From the NCBI GenBank assembly GCA_037893225.1, contig JAZGUH010000103.1, forward strand, positions 4,464,001-4,528,000: 64,000 nt of DNA, written 5' to 3'. How positions within the stretch are numbered: position 1 is the first letter of the stretch; each line of letters starts with the position of its first letter. The notes below the pieces were generated by a model. It saw only the letters and a program-made list of their open reading frames with translations. It did not search any database and had not been told where the DNA came from. Below, piece after piece: positions 9,522 to 22,098 of this stretch. This stretch comes from Hippasteria phrygiana. Lineage: Eukaryota; Echinodermata; Asteroidea; Valvatida; Goniasteridae. The position numbers and the translations under genes were made by a program.

Positions 9522-9755
9522 ATGGTATATTGACCAAATCCAGTAATTTTCACACGTATGGGTAGCTTAGATATAGCGCAACAATTTCAGACCATCGCCA
9601 GCTTCACAGCGTTAGAACTCTTCGAGAAAATTCAAACCTCGCACCTAATTTCTTCCCGTGAACTCTGTGTGCGTTCTTCCGTTTACTGCATTGTGACTGT
9701 TTAACGTTTGCCACATTTTCAGATGAACGCCCCTCCTTTCCCTGTTCATAATTGA
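9522..9755 (+). repeat. Monomer type C (reference copy)
   Basis: Type C follows B and is marked by ATATGGTATATT where other types have GAATGG, then TTTTCACACG, GATATAG, CAGACC, CGCACCTAATTTC, CCCGTGAACTC, CTTCCG and GACTGTTTA. Variants map sub-lineages. GATGTAG with CCATAGCC is seen at 2973, 3441, 5781 and 11393. TTTCCACACG, usually followed by GGTAGTTTAG, is seen in copies from 35953 to 61917. GTTACAACTC is seen at 29637, 34081, 38761 and 63087. Confidence 0.9.
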
Positions 9756-9989
9756 ATGGAATATTGACCAAATCCAGCAATTTTCACACGTATGGGTAGC
9801 TTAAATCTAGCGCAACAATTTGAGATCATCGCCAGCTTCACAGCGTTAGAACTCTTCGAGAAAATTCAAACCTCGCAACAAATTTCTTCCCATGAACTCT
9901 GTGTGCGTTCTCCCGTTTACTGCATTGTGGCTGCTTAAAGTTTGCCAAATTTTCAGATGAACGCCCCTCCTTTCCCTGTTCATAATTGA
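9756..9989 (+). repeat. Monomer type D (reference copy)
   Basis: Type D has the head GGAATATTGACC with ATCCAGCAA, an A-like middle (AAATCTAG, GAGATC, CCCATGAACTC, CTCCCG) and a tail with GGCTGCTTAAAG, in which the CpG of AACGTTTG is lost. It resembles A apart from the head and the AAAG change, so A and D look like closest relatives among the eight types. The copies at 7184 and 12796 share a private GTCC for GACC. D is largely missing from the right-hand quarter, where only its tail survives on A heads; an intact-headed copy returns at 63321. Confidence 0.9.
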
Positions 9990-11340
9990 ATGGTATATTG
10001 ACCAAATCCAGTAATGTTTACACGTATGGGTAGCTTAGATATAGCGCAACAATTTCAGACCATCGCCAGCTTCACAGCGTTAGAACTCTTCGAGAAAATT
10101 CAAAACTCGCAACAAATTTCTTCCCATGAACACTGTGTGCGTTCTCCCGTTTACTGTATTGTAACTGTTTAACGTTTGCCACATTTTCAGATGAACGCCC
10201 CTCCTTTCCCTGTTCATAATTGAATGGGATATTTACCAAATTCAGCAATTTTCACACGTATGGGTAGCTTAAATCTAGCGCAACAATTTGAGATCATCGC
10301 CAGCTTCACAGCGTTAGAACTCTTCGAGAAAATTCAAACCTCGCAACAAATTTCTTCCCATGAACTCTGTGTGCGTTCTCCCGTTTACTGCATTGTGGCT
10401 GCTTAACGTTTGCCAAATTTTCAGATGAACGCCCCTCCTTTCCCTGTTCATAATTGAATGGGATATTGACCAAATCCAGTAATTTTTACACGTATGGGTA
10501 GCTTAGATATAGCGCAACAATTTCAGACCATCGCCAGCTTCACAGCGTTAGAACTCTTCGAGAAAAATCAAACCTCGCATCAAATTTCTTCCTGTGAACT
10601 CTGTGTGCGTTCTTCCGTTTACTGCATTGTGACTGCTTAAAGTTTGCCACATTTTCAGATTCACGCCCCTCCTTTCCCTGTTCATAATTGAATGGGATAT
10701 TGACCAAATCTAGTAATTTTCACACGTATGGGTAGCTTAGATCTAGCGCAACAATTTCAGACCATCGCCAGCTTCATAGCGTGAGAACTCTTCGAAAAAT
10801 TCAAACCTCGCACCTAATTTCTTCCTGTGAATTCTGTGTGCGTTCTTCCGTTTACTGCATTGTGACTGTTTAACGTTTGCCACATTTTCAGATGAACGCC
10901 CCTCCTTTCCCTGTTCATAATTGAATGGAATATTGACCAAATCCAGCAATTTTCACACGTATGGGTAGCTTAAATCTAGCGCAACAATTTGAGATCATCG
11001 CCAGCTTCACAGCGTTAGAACTCTTCGAGAAAATTCAAACCTCGCAACAAATTTCTTCCCATGAACTCTGTGTGCGTTCTCCCGTTTACTGCATTGTGGC
11101 TGCTTAAAGTTTGCCAAATTTTCAGATGAACGCCCCTCCTTTCCCTGTTCATAATTGAATGGTATATTGACCAAATCCAGTAATGTTTACACGTATGGGT
11201 AGCTTAGATATAGCGCAACAATTTCAGACCATCGCCAGCTTCACAGCGTTAGAACTCTTCGAGAAAATTCAAAACTCGCAACAAATTTCTTCCCATGAAC
11301 ACTGTGTGCGTTCTTCCGTTTACTGTATTGTAACTGTTTA

Positions 11341-14300
11341 ACGTTTGCCAAATTTTCAGAAGAACGCCCCTCCTTTCCCTGTTCATAATTATATGGTATA
11401 TTGACCAAATCCAGTAATTTTCACACGTATGGGTAGCTTAGATGTAGCGCAACAATTTCAGACCATAGCCAGCTTCACAGCGTTAGAACTCTTCGAGAAA
11501 ATTCAAACCTCGCAACAAATGTCTTCCTGTGAACTCTGTGTGCGTTCTTCCGTTTACTGCATTGTGACTGCTTAACGTTTGCCACATTTTCAGATGAACG
11601 CCCCTCCTTTCCCTGTTCATAATTGAATGGGATATTCACCAAATCCAGTTATTTTCACACGTATGGGTAGCTTAGATCTAGCGCAACAATTTCAGACCAT
11701 CGCCAGCTTCATAGCGTGAGAACTCTTAGAAAAATTCAAACCTCGCACCTAATTTCTTCCTGTGAATTCTGTGTCCGTTCTTCCGTTTACTGCATTGTGA
11801 CTGCTTAACGTTTGCCACATTTTCAGATGAACGCCCCGGCTTTCCCTGTTCATAATTGAATGGTATATTGACCAAATCCAGTAATTTGTACACGTATGGG
11901 TAGCTTAGATATAGCGCAACAATTTCAGACCATCGCCAGCTTCACAGCGTTAGAACTCTTCGAGAAAATTCAAACCTCGCAACAAATTTCTTTCTGTGAA
12001 CTCTGTGTGCGTTCTTCCGTTTACTGCATTGTGACTGCTTAACGTTTGCCACATTTTCAGATGAACGCCCCTCCTTTCCCTGTTCATAATTGAATGGGAT
12101 ATTTACCAAATTCAGCAATTTTCACACGTATGGGTAGCTTAAATCTAGCGCAACAATTTGAGATCATCGCCAGCTTCACAGCGTTAGAACTCTTCGAGAA
12201 AATTCAAACCTCGCAACAAATTTCTTCCCATGAACTCTGTGTGCGTTCTCCCGTTTACTGCATTGTGGCTGCTTAACGTTTGCCAAATTTTCAGATGAAC
12301 GCCCCTCCTTTCCCTGTTCATAATTGAATGGTATATTGACCAAATCCAGTAATTTTTACACGTATGGGTAGCTTAGATATAGCGCAACAATTTCAGACCA
12401 TCGCCAGCTTCACAGCGTTAGAACTCTTCGAGAAAATTCAAACCTCGCAACAAATTTCTTCCTGTGAACTCTGTGTGCGTTCTCCCGTTTACTGCATTGT
12501 GGCTGCTTAACGTTTGCCAAATTTTCAGAAGAACGCCCCTCCTTTCCCTGTTCATAATTATATGGTATATTGACCAAATCCAGTAATTTTCACACGTATG
12601 GGTAGCTTAGATATAGCGCAACAATTTCAGACCATCGCCAGCTTCACAGCGTTAGAACTCTTCGAGAAAATTCAAACCTCGCACCTAATTTCTTCCCGTG
12701 AACTCTGTGTGCGTTCTTCCGTTTACTGCATTGTGACTGTTTAACGTTTGCCACATTTTCAGATGAACGCCCCTCCTTTCCCTGTTCATAATTGAATGGA
12801 ATATTGTCCAAATCCAGCAATTTTCACACGTATGGGTAGCTTAAATCTAGCGCAACAATTTGAGATCATCGCCAGCTTCACAGCGTTAGAACTCTTCGAG
12901 AAAATTCAAACCTCGCAACAAATTTCTTCCCATGAACTCTGTGTGCGTTCTCCCGTTTACTGCATTGTGGCTGCTTAAAGTTTGCCAAATTTTCAGATGA
13001 ACGCCCCTCCTTTCCCTGTTCATAATTGAATGGTATATTGACCAAATCCAGTAATGTTTACACGTATGGGTAGCTTAGATATAGCGCAACAATTTCAGAC
13101 CATCGCCAGCTTCACAGCGTTAGAACTCTTCGAGAAAATTCAAAACTCGCAACAAATTTCTTCCCATGAACACTGTGTGCGTTCTCCCGTTTACTGTATT
13201 GTAACTGTTTAACGTTTGCCACATTTTCAGATGAACGCCCCTCCTTTCCCTGTTCATAATTGAATGGGATATTTACCAAATTCAGCAATTTTCACACGTA
13301 TGGGTAGCTTAAATCTAGCGCAACAATTTGAGATCATCGCCAGCTTCACAGCGTTAGAACTCTTCGAGAAAATTCAAACCTCGCAACAAATTTCTTCCCA
13401 TGAACTCTGTGTGCGTTCTCCCGTTTACTGCATTGTGGCTGCTTAACGTTTGCCAAATTTTCAGATGAACGCCCCTCCTTTCCCTGTTCATAATTGAATG
13501 GGATATTGACCAAATCCAGTAATTTTTACACGTATGGGTAGCTTAGATATAGCGCAACAATTTCAGACCATCGCCAGCTTCATAGCGTGAGAACTCTTCG
13601 AAAAATTCAAACCTCGCACCTAATTTCTTCCTGTGAATTCTGTGTGCGTTCTCCCGTTTACTGCATTGTGGCTGCTTAAAGTTTGCCAAATTTTCAGATG
13701 AACGCCCCTCCTTTCCCTGTTCATAATTGAATGGTATATTGACCAAATCCAGTAATGTTTACACGTATGGGTAGCTTAGATATAGCGCAACAATTTCAGA
13801 CCATCGCCAGCTTCACAGCGTTAGAACTCTTCGAGAAAATTCAAAACTCGCAACAAATTTCTTCCCATGAACACTGTGTGCGTTCTCCCGTTTACTGTAT
13901 TGTAACTGTTTAACGTTTGCCACATTTTCAGATGAACGCCCCTCCTTTCCCTGTTCATAATTGAATGGGATATTGACCAAATACAGCAATTTTCACACGT
14001 ATGGGTAGCTTAGATCTAGCGCAACAATTTGAGACCATCGCCAGCTTCACAGCGTTAGAACTCTTCGAGAAAAATCAAACCTCGCATCAAATTTCTTCCT
14101 GTGAACTCTGTGTGCGTTCTTCCGTTTACTGCATTGTGACTGCTTAACGTTTGCCACATTTTCAGATTCATGCCCCTCCTTTCCCTGTTCATAATTGAAT
14201 GGGATATTGACCAAATCTAGTAATTTTCACACGTATGGGTAGCTTAGATCTAGCGCAACAATTTCAGACCATCGCCAGCTTCATAGCGTGAGAACTCTTA

Positions 14301-16952
14301 GAAAAATTCAAACCTCGCACCTAATTTCTTCCTGTGAATTCTGTGTGCGTTCTTCCGTTTACTGCATTGTGACTGCTTAACGTTTGCCACATTTTCAGAT
14401 GAACGCCCCGGCTTTCCCTGTTCATAATTGAATGGTATATTGACCAAATCCAGTAATTTGTACACGTATGGGTAGCTTAGATATAGCGCAACAATTTCAG
14501 ACCATCGCCAGCTTCACAGCGTTAGAACTCTTCGAGAAAATTCAAACCTCGCAACAAATTTCTTTCTGTGAACTCTGTGTGCGTTCTTCCGTTTACTGCA
14601 TTGTGACTGCTTAACGTTTGCCACATTTTCAGATGAACGCCCCTCCTTTCCCTGTTCATAATTGAATGGGATATTTACCAAATTCAGCAATTTTCACACG
14701 TATGGGTAGCTTAAATCTAGCGCAACAATTTGAGATCATCGCCAGCTTCACAGCGTTAGAACTCTTCGAGAAAATTCAAACCTCGCAACAAATTTCTTCC
14801 CATGAACTCTGTGTGCGTTCTCCCGTTTACTGCATTGTGGCTGCTTAACGTTTGCCAAATTTTCAGATGAACGCCCCTCCTTTCCCTGTTCATAATTGAA
14901 TGGTATATTGACCAAATCCAGTAATTTTTACACGTATGGGTAGCTTAGATATAGCGCAACAATTTCAGACCATCGCCAGCTTCACAGCGTTAGAACTCTT
15001 CGAGAAAATTCAAACCTCGCAACAAATTTCTTCCTGTGAACTCTGTGTGCGTTCTCCCGTTTACTGCATTGTGGCTGCTTAACGTTTGCCAAATTTTCAG
15101 AAGAACGCCCCTCCTTTCCCTGTTCATAATTATATGGTATATTGACCAAATCCAGTAATTTTCACACGTATGGGTAGCTTAGATATAGCGCAACAATTTC
15201 AGACCATCGCCAGCTTCACAGCGTTAGAACTCTTCGAGAAAATTCAAACCTCGCACCTAATTTCTTCCCGTGAACTCTGTGTGCGTTCTTCCGTTTACTG
15301 CATTGTGACTGTTTAACGTTTGCCACATTTTCAGATGAACGCCCCTCCTTTCCCTGTTCATAATTGAATGGAATATTGACCAAATCCAGCAATTTTCACA
15401 CGTATGGGTAGCTTAAATCTAGCGCAACAATTTGAGATCATCGCCAGCTTCACAGCGTTAGAACTCTTCGAGAAAATTCAAACCTCGCAACAAATTTCTT
15501 CCCATGAACTCTGTGTGCGTTCTCCCGTTTACTGCATTGTGGCTGCTTAAAGTTTGCCAAATTTTCAGATGAACGCCCCTCCTTTCCCTGTTCATAATTG
15601 AATGGTATATTGACCAAATCCAGTAATGTTTACACGTATGGGTAGCTTAGATATAGCGCAACAATTTCAGACCATCGCCAGCTTCACAGCGTTAGAACTC
15701 TTCGAGAAAATTCAAAACTCGCAACAAATTTCTTCCCATGAACACTGTGTGCGTTCTCCCGTTTACTGTATTGTAACTGTTTAACGTTTGCCACATTTTC
15801 AGATGAACGCCCCTCCTTTCCCTGTTCATAATTGAATGGGATATTTACCAAATTCAGCAATTTTCACACGTATGGGTAGCTTAAATCTAGCGCAACAATT
15901 TGAGATCATCGCCAGCTTCACAGCGTTAGAACTCTTCGAGAAAATTCAAACCTCGCAACAAATTTCTTCCCATGAACTCTGTGTGCGTTCTCCCGTTTAC
16001 TGCATTGTGGCTGCTTAACGTTTGCCAAATTTTCAGATGAACGCCCCTCCTTTCCCTGTTCATAATTGAATGGGATATTGACCAAATCCAGTAATTTTTA
16101 CACGTATGGGTAGCTTAGATATAGCGCAACAATTTCAGACCATCGCCAGCTTCACAGCGTTAGAACTCTTCGAGAAAAATCAAACCTCGCATCAAATTTC
16201 TTCCTGTGAACTCTGTGTGCGTTCTTCCGTTTACTGCATTGTGACTGCTTAACGTTTGCCACATTTTCAGATTCACGCCCCTCCTTTCCCTGTTCATAAT
16301 TGAATGGGATATTGACCAAATCTAGTAATTTTCACACGTATGGGTAGCTTAGATCTAGCGCAACAATTTCAGACCATCGCCAGCTTCATAGCGTGAGAAC
16401 TCTTCGAAAAATTCAAACCTCGCACCTAATTTCTTCCTGTGAATTCTGTGTGCGTTCTTCCGTTTACTGCATTGTGACTGTTTAACGTTTGCCACATTTT
16501 CAGATGAACGCCCCTCCTTTCCCTGTTCATAATTGAATGGAATATTGACCAAATCCAGCAATTTTCACACGTATGGGTAGCTTAAATCTAGCGCAACAAT
16601 TTGAGATCATCGCCAGCTTCACAGCGTTAGAACTCTTCGAGAAAATTCAAACCTCGCAACAAATTTCTTCCCATGAACTCTGTGTGCGTTCTCCCGTTTA
16701 CTGCATTGTGGCTGCTTAAAGTTTGCCAAATTTTCAGATGAACGCCCCTCCTTTCCCTGTTCATAATTGAATGGTATATTGACCAAATCCAGTAATGTTT
16801 ACACGTATGGGTAGCTTAGATATAGCGCAACAATTTCAGACCATCGCCAGCTTCACAGCGTTAGAACTCTTCGAGAAAATTCAAAACTCGCAACAAATTT
16901 CTTCCCATGAACACTGTGTGCGTTCTTCCGTTTACTGTATTGTAACTGTTTA
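11341..16952 (+). repeat. 24-monomer tandem block, copy 2 (5,612 bp)
   Basis: Units: 11393 C variant, 11627 G, 11860 H, 12094 A, 12328 B, 12562 C, 12796 D, 13030 E, 13264 A, 13498 B/G/D, 13731 E, 13965 F, 14199 G, 14432 H, 14666 A, 14900 B, 15134 C, 15368 D, 15602 E, 15836 A, 16070 B/F, 16304 G, 16537 D, 16771 E. Private marks shared with copy 1 include GTGTCCG (6157 and 11769), GTCC in the D unit (7184 and 12796) and GATTCATG (8553 and 14165). The only difference I noticed is A at 10641 against C at 16253. At 16953 the sequence continues CACATT where copy 1 runs into CAAATT. Confidence 0.92.
13731..15601 (+). repeat. Complete 8-monomer higher-order repeat, copy 2
   Basis: Units start at 13731 E, 13965 F, 14199 G, 14432 H, 14666 A, 14900 B, 15134 C and 15368 D. 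It lies exactly 5,612 bp from copy 1 as part of the larger tandem block and shares its private GATTCATG in F. Confidence 0.9.
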
Positions 16953-19058
16953 ACGTTTGCCACATTTTCAGATGAACGCCCCTCCTTTCCCTGTTCATAA
17001 TTGAATGGGATATTGACCAAATACAGCAATTTTCACACGTATGGGTAGCTTAAATCTAGCGCAACAATTTGAGATCATCGCCAGCTTCACAGCGTTAGAA
17101 CTCTTCCAGAAAATTCAAACCTCGCAACAAATTTCTTCCCATGAACTCCGTGTGCGTTCTCCCGTTTACTGCATTGTGGCTGCTTAAAGTTTGCCAAATT
17201 TTCAGATGAACGCCCCTCCTTTCCCTGTTCATAATTGAATGGTATATTGACCAAATCCAGTAATGTTTACACGTATGGGTAGCTTAGATATAGCGCAACA
17301 ATTTCAGACCATCGCCAGCTTCACAGCGTTAGAACTCTTCGAGAAAATTCAAAACTCGCAACAAATTTCTTCCCATGAACACTGTGTGCGTTCTCCCGTT
17401 TACTGTATTGTAACTGTTTAACGTTTGCCACATTTTCAGATGAACGCCCCTCCTTTCCCTGTTCATAATTGAATGGGATATTGACCAAATACAGCAATTT
17501 TCACACGTATGGGTAGCCTAGATCTAGCGCAACAATTTGAGACCATCGCCAGCTTCACAGCGTTAGAACTCTTCGAGAAAAATCAAACCTCGCATCAAAT
17601 TTCTTCCTGTGAACTCTGTGTGCGTTCTCCCGTTTACTGCATTGTGACTGCTTAACGTTTGCCACATTTTCAGATTCACGCCCCTCCTTTCCCTGTTCAT
17701 AATTGAATGGGATATTGACCAAATCTAGTAATTTTCACACGTATGGGTAGCTTAGATCTAGCGCAACAATTTCAGACCATCGCCAGCTTCATAGTGTTAG
17801 AACTCTTCGAGAAAATTCAAACCTCGCAACAAATTTCTTTCTGTGAACTCTGTGTGCGTTCTTCCGTTTACTGCATTGTGACTGCTTAACGTTTGCCACA
17901 TTTTCAGATGAACGCCCCTCCTTTCCCTGTTCATAATTGAATGGGATATTAACCAAATTCAGTAATTTTCACACGTATGGGTAGCTTAAATCTAGCGCAA
18001 CAATTTGAGATCATCGCCAGCTTCACAGCGTTAGAACTCTTCGAGAAAATTCAAACCTCGCACCTAATTTCTTCCCGTGAACTCTGTGTGCGTTCTTCCG
18101 TTTACTGCATTGTGACTGTTTAACGTTTGCCACATTTTCAGATGAACGCCCCTCCTTTCCCTGTTCATAATTGAATGGAATATTGACCAAATCCAGCAAT
18201 TTTCACACGTATGGGTAGCTTAAATCTAGCGCAACAATTTGAGATCATCGCCAGCTTCACAGCGTTAGAACTCTTCGAGAAAATTCAAACCTCGCAACAA
18301 ATTTCTTCCCATGAACTCTGTGTGCGTTCTCCCGTTTACTGCATTGTGGCTGCTTAAAGTTTGCCAAATTTTCAGATGAACGCCCCTCCTTTCCCTGTTC
18401 ATAATTGAATGGTATATTGACCAAATCCAGTAATGTTTACACGTATGGGTAGCTTAGATATAGCGCAACAATTTCAGACCATCGCCAGCTTCACAGCGTT
18501 AGAACTCTTCGAGAAAATTCAAAACTCGCAACAAATTTCTTCCCATGAACACTGTGTGCGTTCTCCCGTTTACTGTATTGTAACTGTTTAACGTTTGCCA
18601 CATTTTCAGATGAACGCCCCTCCTTTCCCTGTTCATAATTGAATGGGATATTGACCAAATACAGCAATTTTCACACGTATGGGTAGCTTAGATCTAGCGC
18701 AACAATTTGAGACCATCGCCAGCTTCACAGCGTTAGAACTCTTCGAGAAAAATCAAACCTCGCATCAAATTTCTTCCTGTGAACTCTGTGTGCGTTCTTC
18801 CGTTTACTGCATTGTGACTGCTTAACGTTTGCCACATTTTCAGATTCACGCCCCTCCTTTCCCTGTTCATAATTGAATGGGATATTGACCAAATCTAGTA
18901 ATTTTCACACGTATGGGTAGCTTAGATCTAGCGCAACAATTTCAGACCATCGCCAGCTTCATAGCGTTAGAACTCTTCGAGAAAATTCAAACCTCGCAAC
19001 AAATTTCTTTCTGTGAACTCTGTGTGCGTTCTTCCGTTTACTGCATTGTGACTGCTTA
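16953..19058 (+). repeat. Segment with two successive E-F-G/H-A runs
   Basis: Units: 17005 F head with D body (private CTTCCAGAAAATTC and AACTCCGTG), 17239 E, 17473 F (GTAGCCTAG), 17707 G/H, 17941 A/C (GATATTAACC), 18175 D, 18409 E, 18643 F, 18877 G/H. It is less regular than the flanking blocks and has the first G/H chimeras after the left edge. Confidence 0.82.
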
Positions 19059-19110
19059 ACGTTTGCCACATTTTCAGATGAACGCCCCTCCTTTCCCTGT
19101 TCATAATTGA
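18877..19110 (+). repeat. G/H chimeric monomer (reference copy)
   Basis: This unit has the G head (ATCTAGTAA, GATCTAG, CAGACC, CATAGCG) joined to the H body and tail (CTTCGAGAAAATTC, TTTCTTTCTGTG, GATGAACG), in 234 bp. It sits between F and A where G plus H would be expected, so it fits a deletion of one unit length by unequal exchange inside the shared core. The same join is seen at 1101, 17707, 26361, 28233, 30105, 33379, 34783, 37357, 39463, 42271, 44611, 48588, 50459, 53966, 55604, 58643, 60514, 62385 and 63555, making it a stable ninth type in the right-hand part. Confidence 0.88.
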
Positions 19111-22098
19111 ATGGGATATTTACCAAATTCAGCAATTTTCACACGTATGGGTAGCTTAAATCTAGCGCAACAATTTGAGATCATCGCCAGCTTCACAGCG
19201 TTAGAACTCTTCGAGAAAATTCAAACCTCGCAACAAATTTCTTCCCATGAACTCTGTGTGCGTTCTCCCGTTTACTGCATTGTGGCTGCTTAACGTTTGC
19301 CAAATTTTCAGATGAACGCCCCTCCTTTCCCTGTTCATAATTGAATGGGATATTGACCAAATCCAGTAATTTTTACACGTATGGGTAGCTTAGATATAGC
19401 GCAACAATTTCAGACCATCGCCAGCTTCACAGCGTTAGAACTCTTCGAGAAAAATCAAACCTCGCATCAAATTTCTTCCTGTGAACTCTGTGTGCGTTCT
19501 TCCGTTTACTGCATTGTGACTGCTTAACGTTTGCCACATTTTCAGATTCACGCCCCTCCTTTCCCTGTTCATAATTGAATGGGATATTGACCAAATCTAG
19601 TAATTTTCACACGTATGGGTAGCTTAGATCTAGCGCAACAATTTCAGACCATCGCCAGCTTCATAGCGTGAGAACTCTTCGAAAAATTCAAACCTCGCAC
19701 CTAATTTCTTCCTGTGAATTCTGTGTGCGTTCTTCCGTTTACTGCATTGTGACTGTTTAACGTTTGCCACATTTTCAGATGAACGCCCCTCCTTTCCCTG
19801 TTCATAATTGAATGGAATATTGACCAAATCCAGCAATTTTCACACGTATGGGTAGCTTAAATCTAGCGCAACAATTTGAGATCATCGCCAGCTTCACAGC
19901 GTTAGAACTCTTCGAGAAAATTCAAACCTCGCAACAAATTTCTTCCCATGAACTCTGTGTGCGTTCTCCCGTTTACTGCATTGTGGCTGCTTAAAGTTTG
20001 CCAAATTTTCAGATGAACGCCCCTCCTTTCCCTGTTCATAATTGAATGGTATATTGACCAAATCCAGTAATGTTTACACGTATGGGTAGCTTAGATATAG
20101 CGCAACAATTTCAGACCATCGCCAGCTTCACAGCGTTAGAACTCTTCGAGAAAATTCAAAACTCGCAACAAATTTCTTCCCATGAACACTGTGTGCGTTC
20201 TCCCGTTTACTGTATTGTAACTGTTTAACGTTTGCCACATTTTCAGATGAACGCCCCTCCTTTCCCTGTTCATAATTGAATGGGATATTGACCAAATACA
20301 GCAATTTTCACACGTATGGGTAGCTTAGATCTAGCGCAACAATTTGAGACCATCGCCAGCTTCACAGCGTTAGAACTCTTCGAGAAAAATCAAACCTCGC
20401 ATCAAATTTCTTCCTGTGAACTCTGTGTGCGTTCTTCCGTTTACTGCATTGTGACTGCTTAACGTTTGCCACATTTTCAGATTCACGCCCCTCCTTTCCC
20501 TGTTCATAATTGAATGGGATATTGACCAAATCTAGTAATTTTCACACGTATGGGTAGCTTAGATCTAGCGCAACAATTTCAGACCATCGCCAGCTTCATA
20601 GCGTGAGAACTCTTAGAAAAATTCAAACCTCGCACCTAATTTCTTCCTGTGAATTCTGTGTGCGTTCTTCCGTTTACTGCATTGTGACTGCTTAACGTTT
20701 GCCACATTTTCAGATGAACGCCCCGGCTTTCCCTGTTCATAATTGAATGGTATATTGACCAAATCCAGTAATTTGTACACGTATGGGTAGCTTAGATATA
20801 GCGCAACAATTTCAGACCATCGCCAGCTTCACAGCGTTAGAACTCTTCGAGAAAATTCAAACCTCGCAACAAATTTCTTTCTGTGAACTCTGTGTGCGTT
20901 CTTCCGTTTACTGCATTGTGACTGCTTAACGTTTGCCACATTTTCAGATGAACGCCCCTCCTTTCCCTGTTCATAATTGAATGGGATATTTACCAAATTC
21001 AGCAATTTTCACACGTATGGGTAGCTTAAATCTAGCGCAACAATTTGAGATCATCGCCAGCTTCACAGCGTTAGAACTCTTCGAGAAAATTCAAACCTCG
21101 CAACAAATTTCTTCCCATGAACTCTGTGTGCGTTCTCCCGTTTACTGCATTGTGGCTGCTTAACGTTTGCCAAATTTTCAGATGAACGCCCCTCCTTTCC
21201 CTGTTCATAATTGAATGGTATATTGACCAAATCCAGTAATTTTTACACGTATGGGTAGCTTAGATATAGCGCAACAATTTCAGACCATCGCCAGCTTCAC
21301 AGCGTTAGAACTCTTCGAGAAAATTCAAACCTCGCAACAAATTTCTTCCTGTGAACTCTGTGTGCGTTCTCCCGTTTACTGCATTGTGGCTGCTTAACGT
21401 TTGCCAAATTTTCAGAAGAACGCCCCTCCTTTCCCTGTTCATAATTATATGGTATATTGACCAAATCCAGTAATTTTCACACGTATGGGTAGCTTAGATA
21501 TAGCGCAACAATTTCAGACCATCGCCAGCTTCACAGCGTTAGAACTCTTCGAGAAAATTCAAACCTCGCACCTAATTTCTTCCCGTGAACTCTGTGTGCG
21601 TTCTTCCGTTTACTGCATTGTGACTGTTTAACGTTTGCCACATTTTCAGATGAACGCCCCTCCTTTCCCTGTTCATAATTGAATGGAATATTGACCAAAT
21701 CCAGCAATTTTCACACGTATGGGTAGCTTAAATCTAGCGCAACAATTTGAGATCATCGCCAGCTTCACAGCGTTAGAACTCTTCGAGAAAATTCAAACCT
21801 CGCAACAAATTTCTTCCCATGAACTCTGTGTGCGTTCTCCCGTTTACTGCATTGTGGCTGCTTAAAGTTTGCCAAATTTTCAGATGAACGCCCCTCCTTT
21901 CCCTGTTCATAATTGAATGGTATATTGACCAAATCCAGTAATGTTTACACGTATGGGTAGCTTAGATATAGCGCAACAATTTCAGACCATCGCCAGCTTC
22001 ACAGCGTTAGAACTCTTCGAGAAAATTCAAAACTCGCAACAAATTTCTTCCCATGAACACTGTGTGCGTTCTCCCGTTTACTGTATTGTAACTGTTTA
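19059..22098 (+). repeat. 13-monomer tandem block, copy 1 (3,040 bp)
   Basis: Units: 19111 A, 19345 B/F, 19579 G, 19812 D, 20046 E, 20280 F, 20514 G, 20747 H, 20981 A, 21215 B, 21449 C, 21683 D, 21917 E. Length is 13 x 234 minus 2. The stretch from 20981 also matches 14666 onward in the 5,612-bp block, so this block was formed from the same stock. Confidence 0.88.
20046..21916 (+). repeat. Complete 8-monomer higher-order repeat, copy 3
   Basis: Units start at 20046 E, 20280 F, 20514 G (233 bp), 20747 H, 20981 A, 21215 B, 21449 C and 21683 D, with the next E at 21917. The F unit here has the ordinary GATTCACG tail, unlike copies 1 and 2. Confidence 0.9.

Larger units (their letters stand above)
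8119..9989 (+). repeat. Complete 8-monomer higher-order repeat, copy 1 (1,871 bp)
   Basis: Units start at 8119 E, 8353 F, 8587 G, 8820 H, 9054 A, 9288 B, 9522 C and 9756 D, and the next E begins at 9990. This is one intact cycle of the eight types, 8 x 234 minus the 1-bp deletion in G. All other arrangements in the window can be derived from this order by skipping, fusing or duplicating units, so I take it as the ancestral higher-order unit. Confidence 0.9.
5729..11340 (+). repeat. 24-monomer tandem block, copy 1 (5,612 bp)
   Basis: Units: 5781 C variant, 6015 G, 6248 H, 6482 A, 6716 B, 6950 C, 7184 D, 7418 E, 7652 A, 7886 B/G/D triple chimera, 8119 E, 8353 F, 8587 G, 8820 H, 9054 A, 9288 B, 9522 C, 9756 D, 9990 E, 10224 A, 10458 B/F, 10692 G with C-like tail, 10925 D, 11159 E with B tail. 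It is followed directly by a copy of itself. Length is 24 x 234 minus 4, because four units are 233 bp. The join lies in the shared TTAACGTTTGCC, where an E body (TAACTGTTTA) runs into the B-type tail. Confidence 0.92.
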
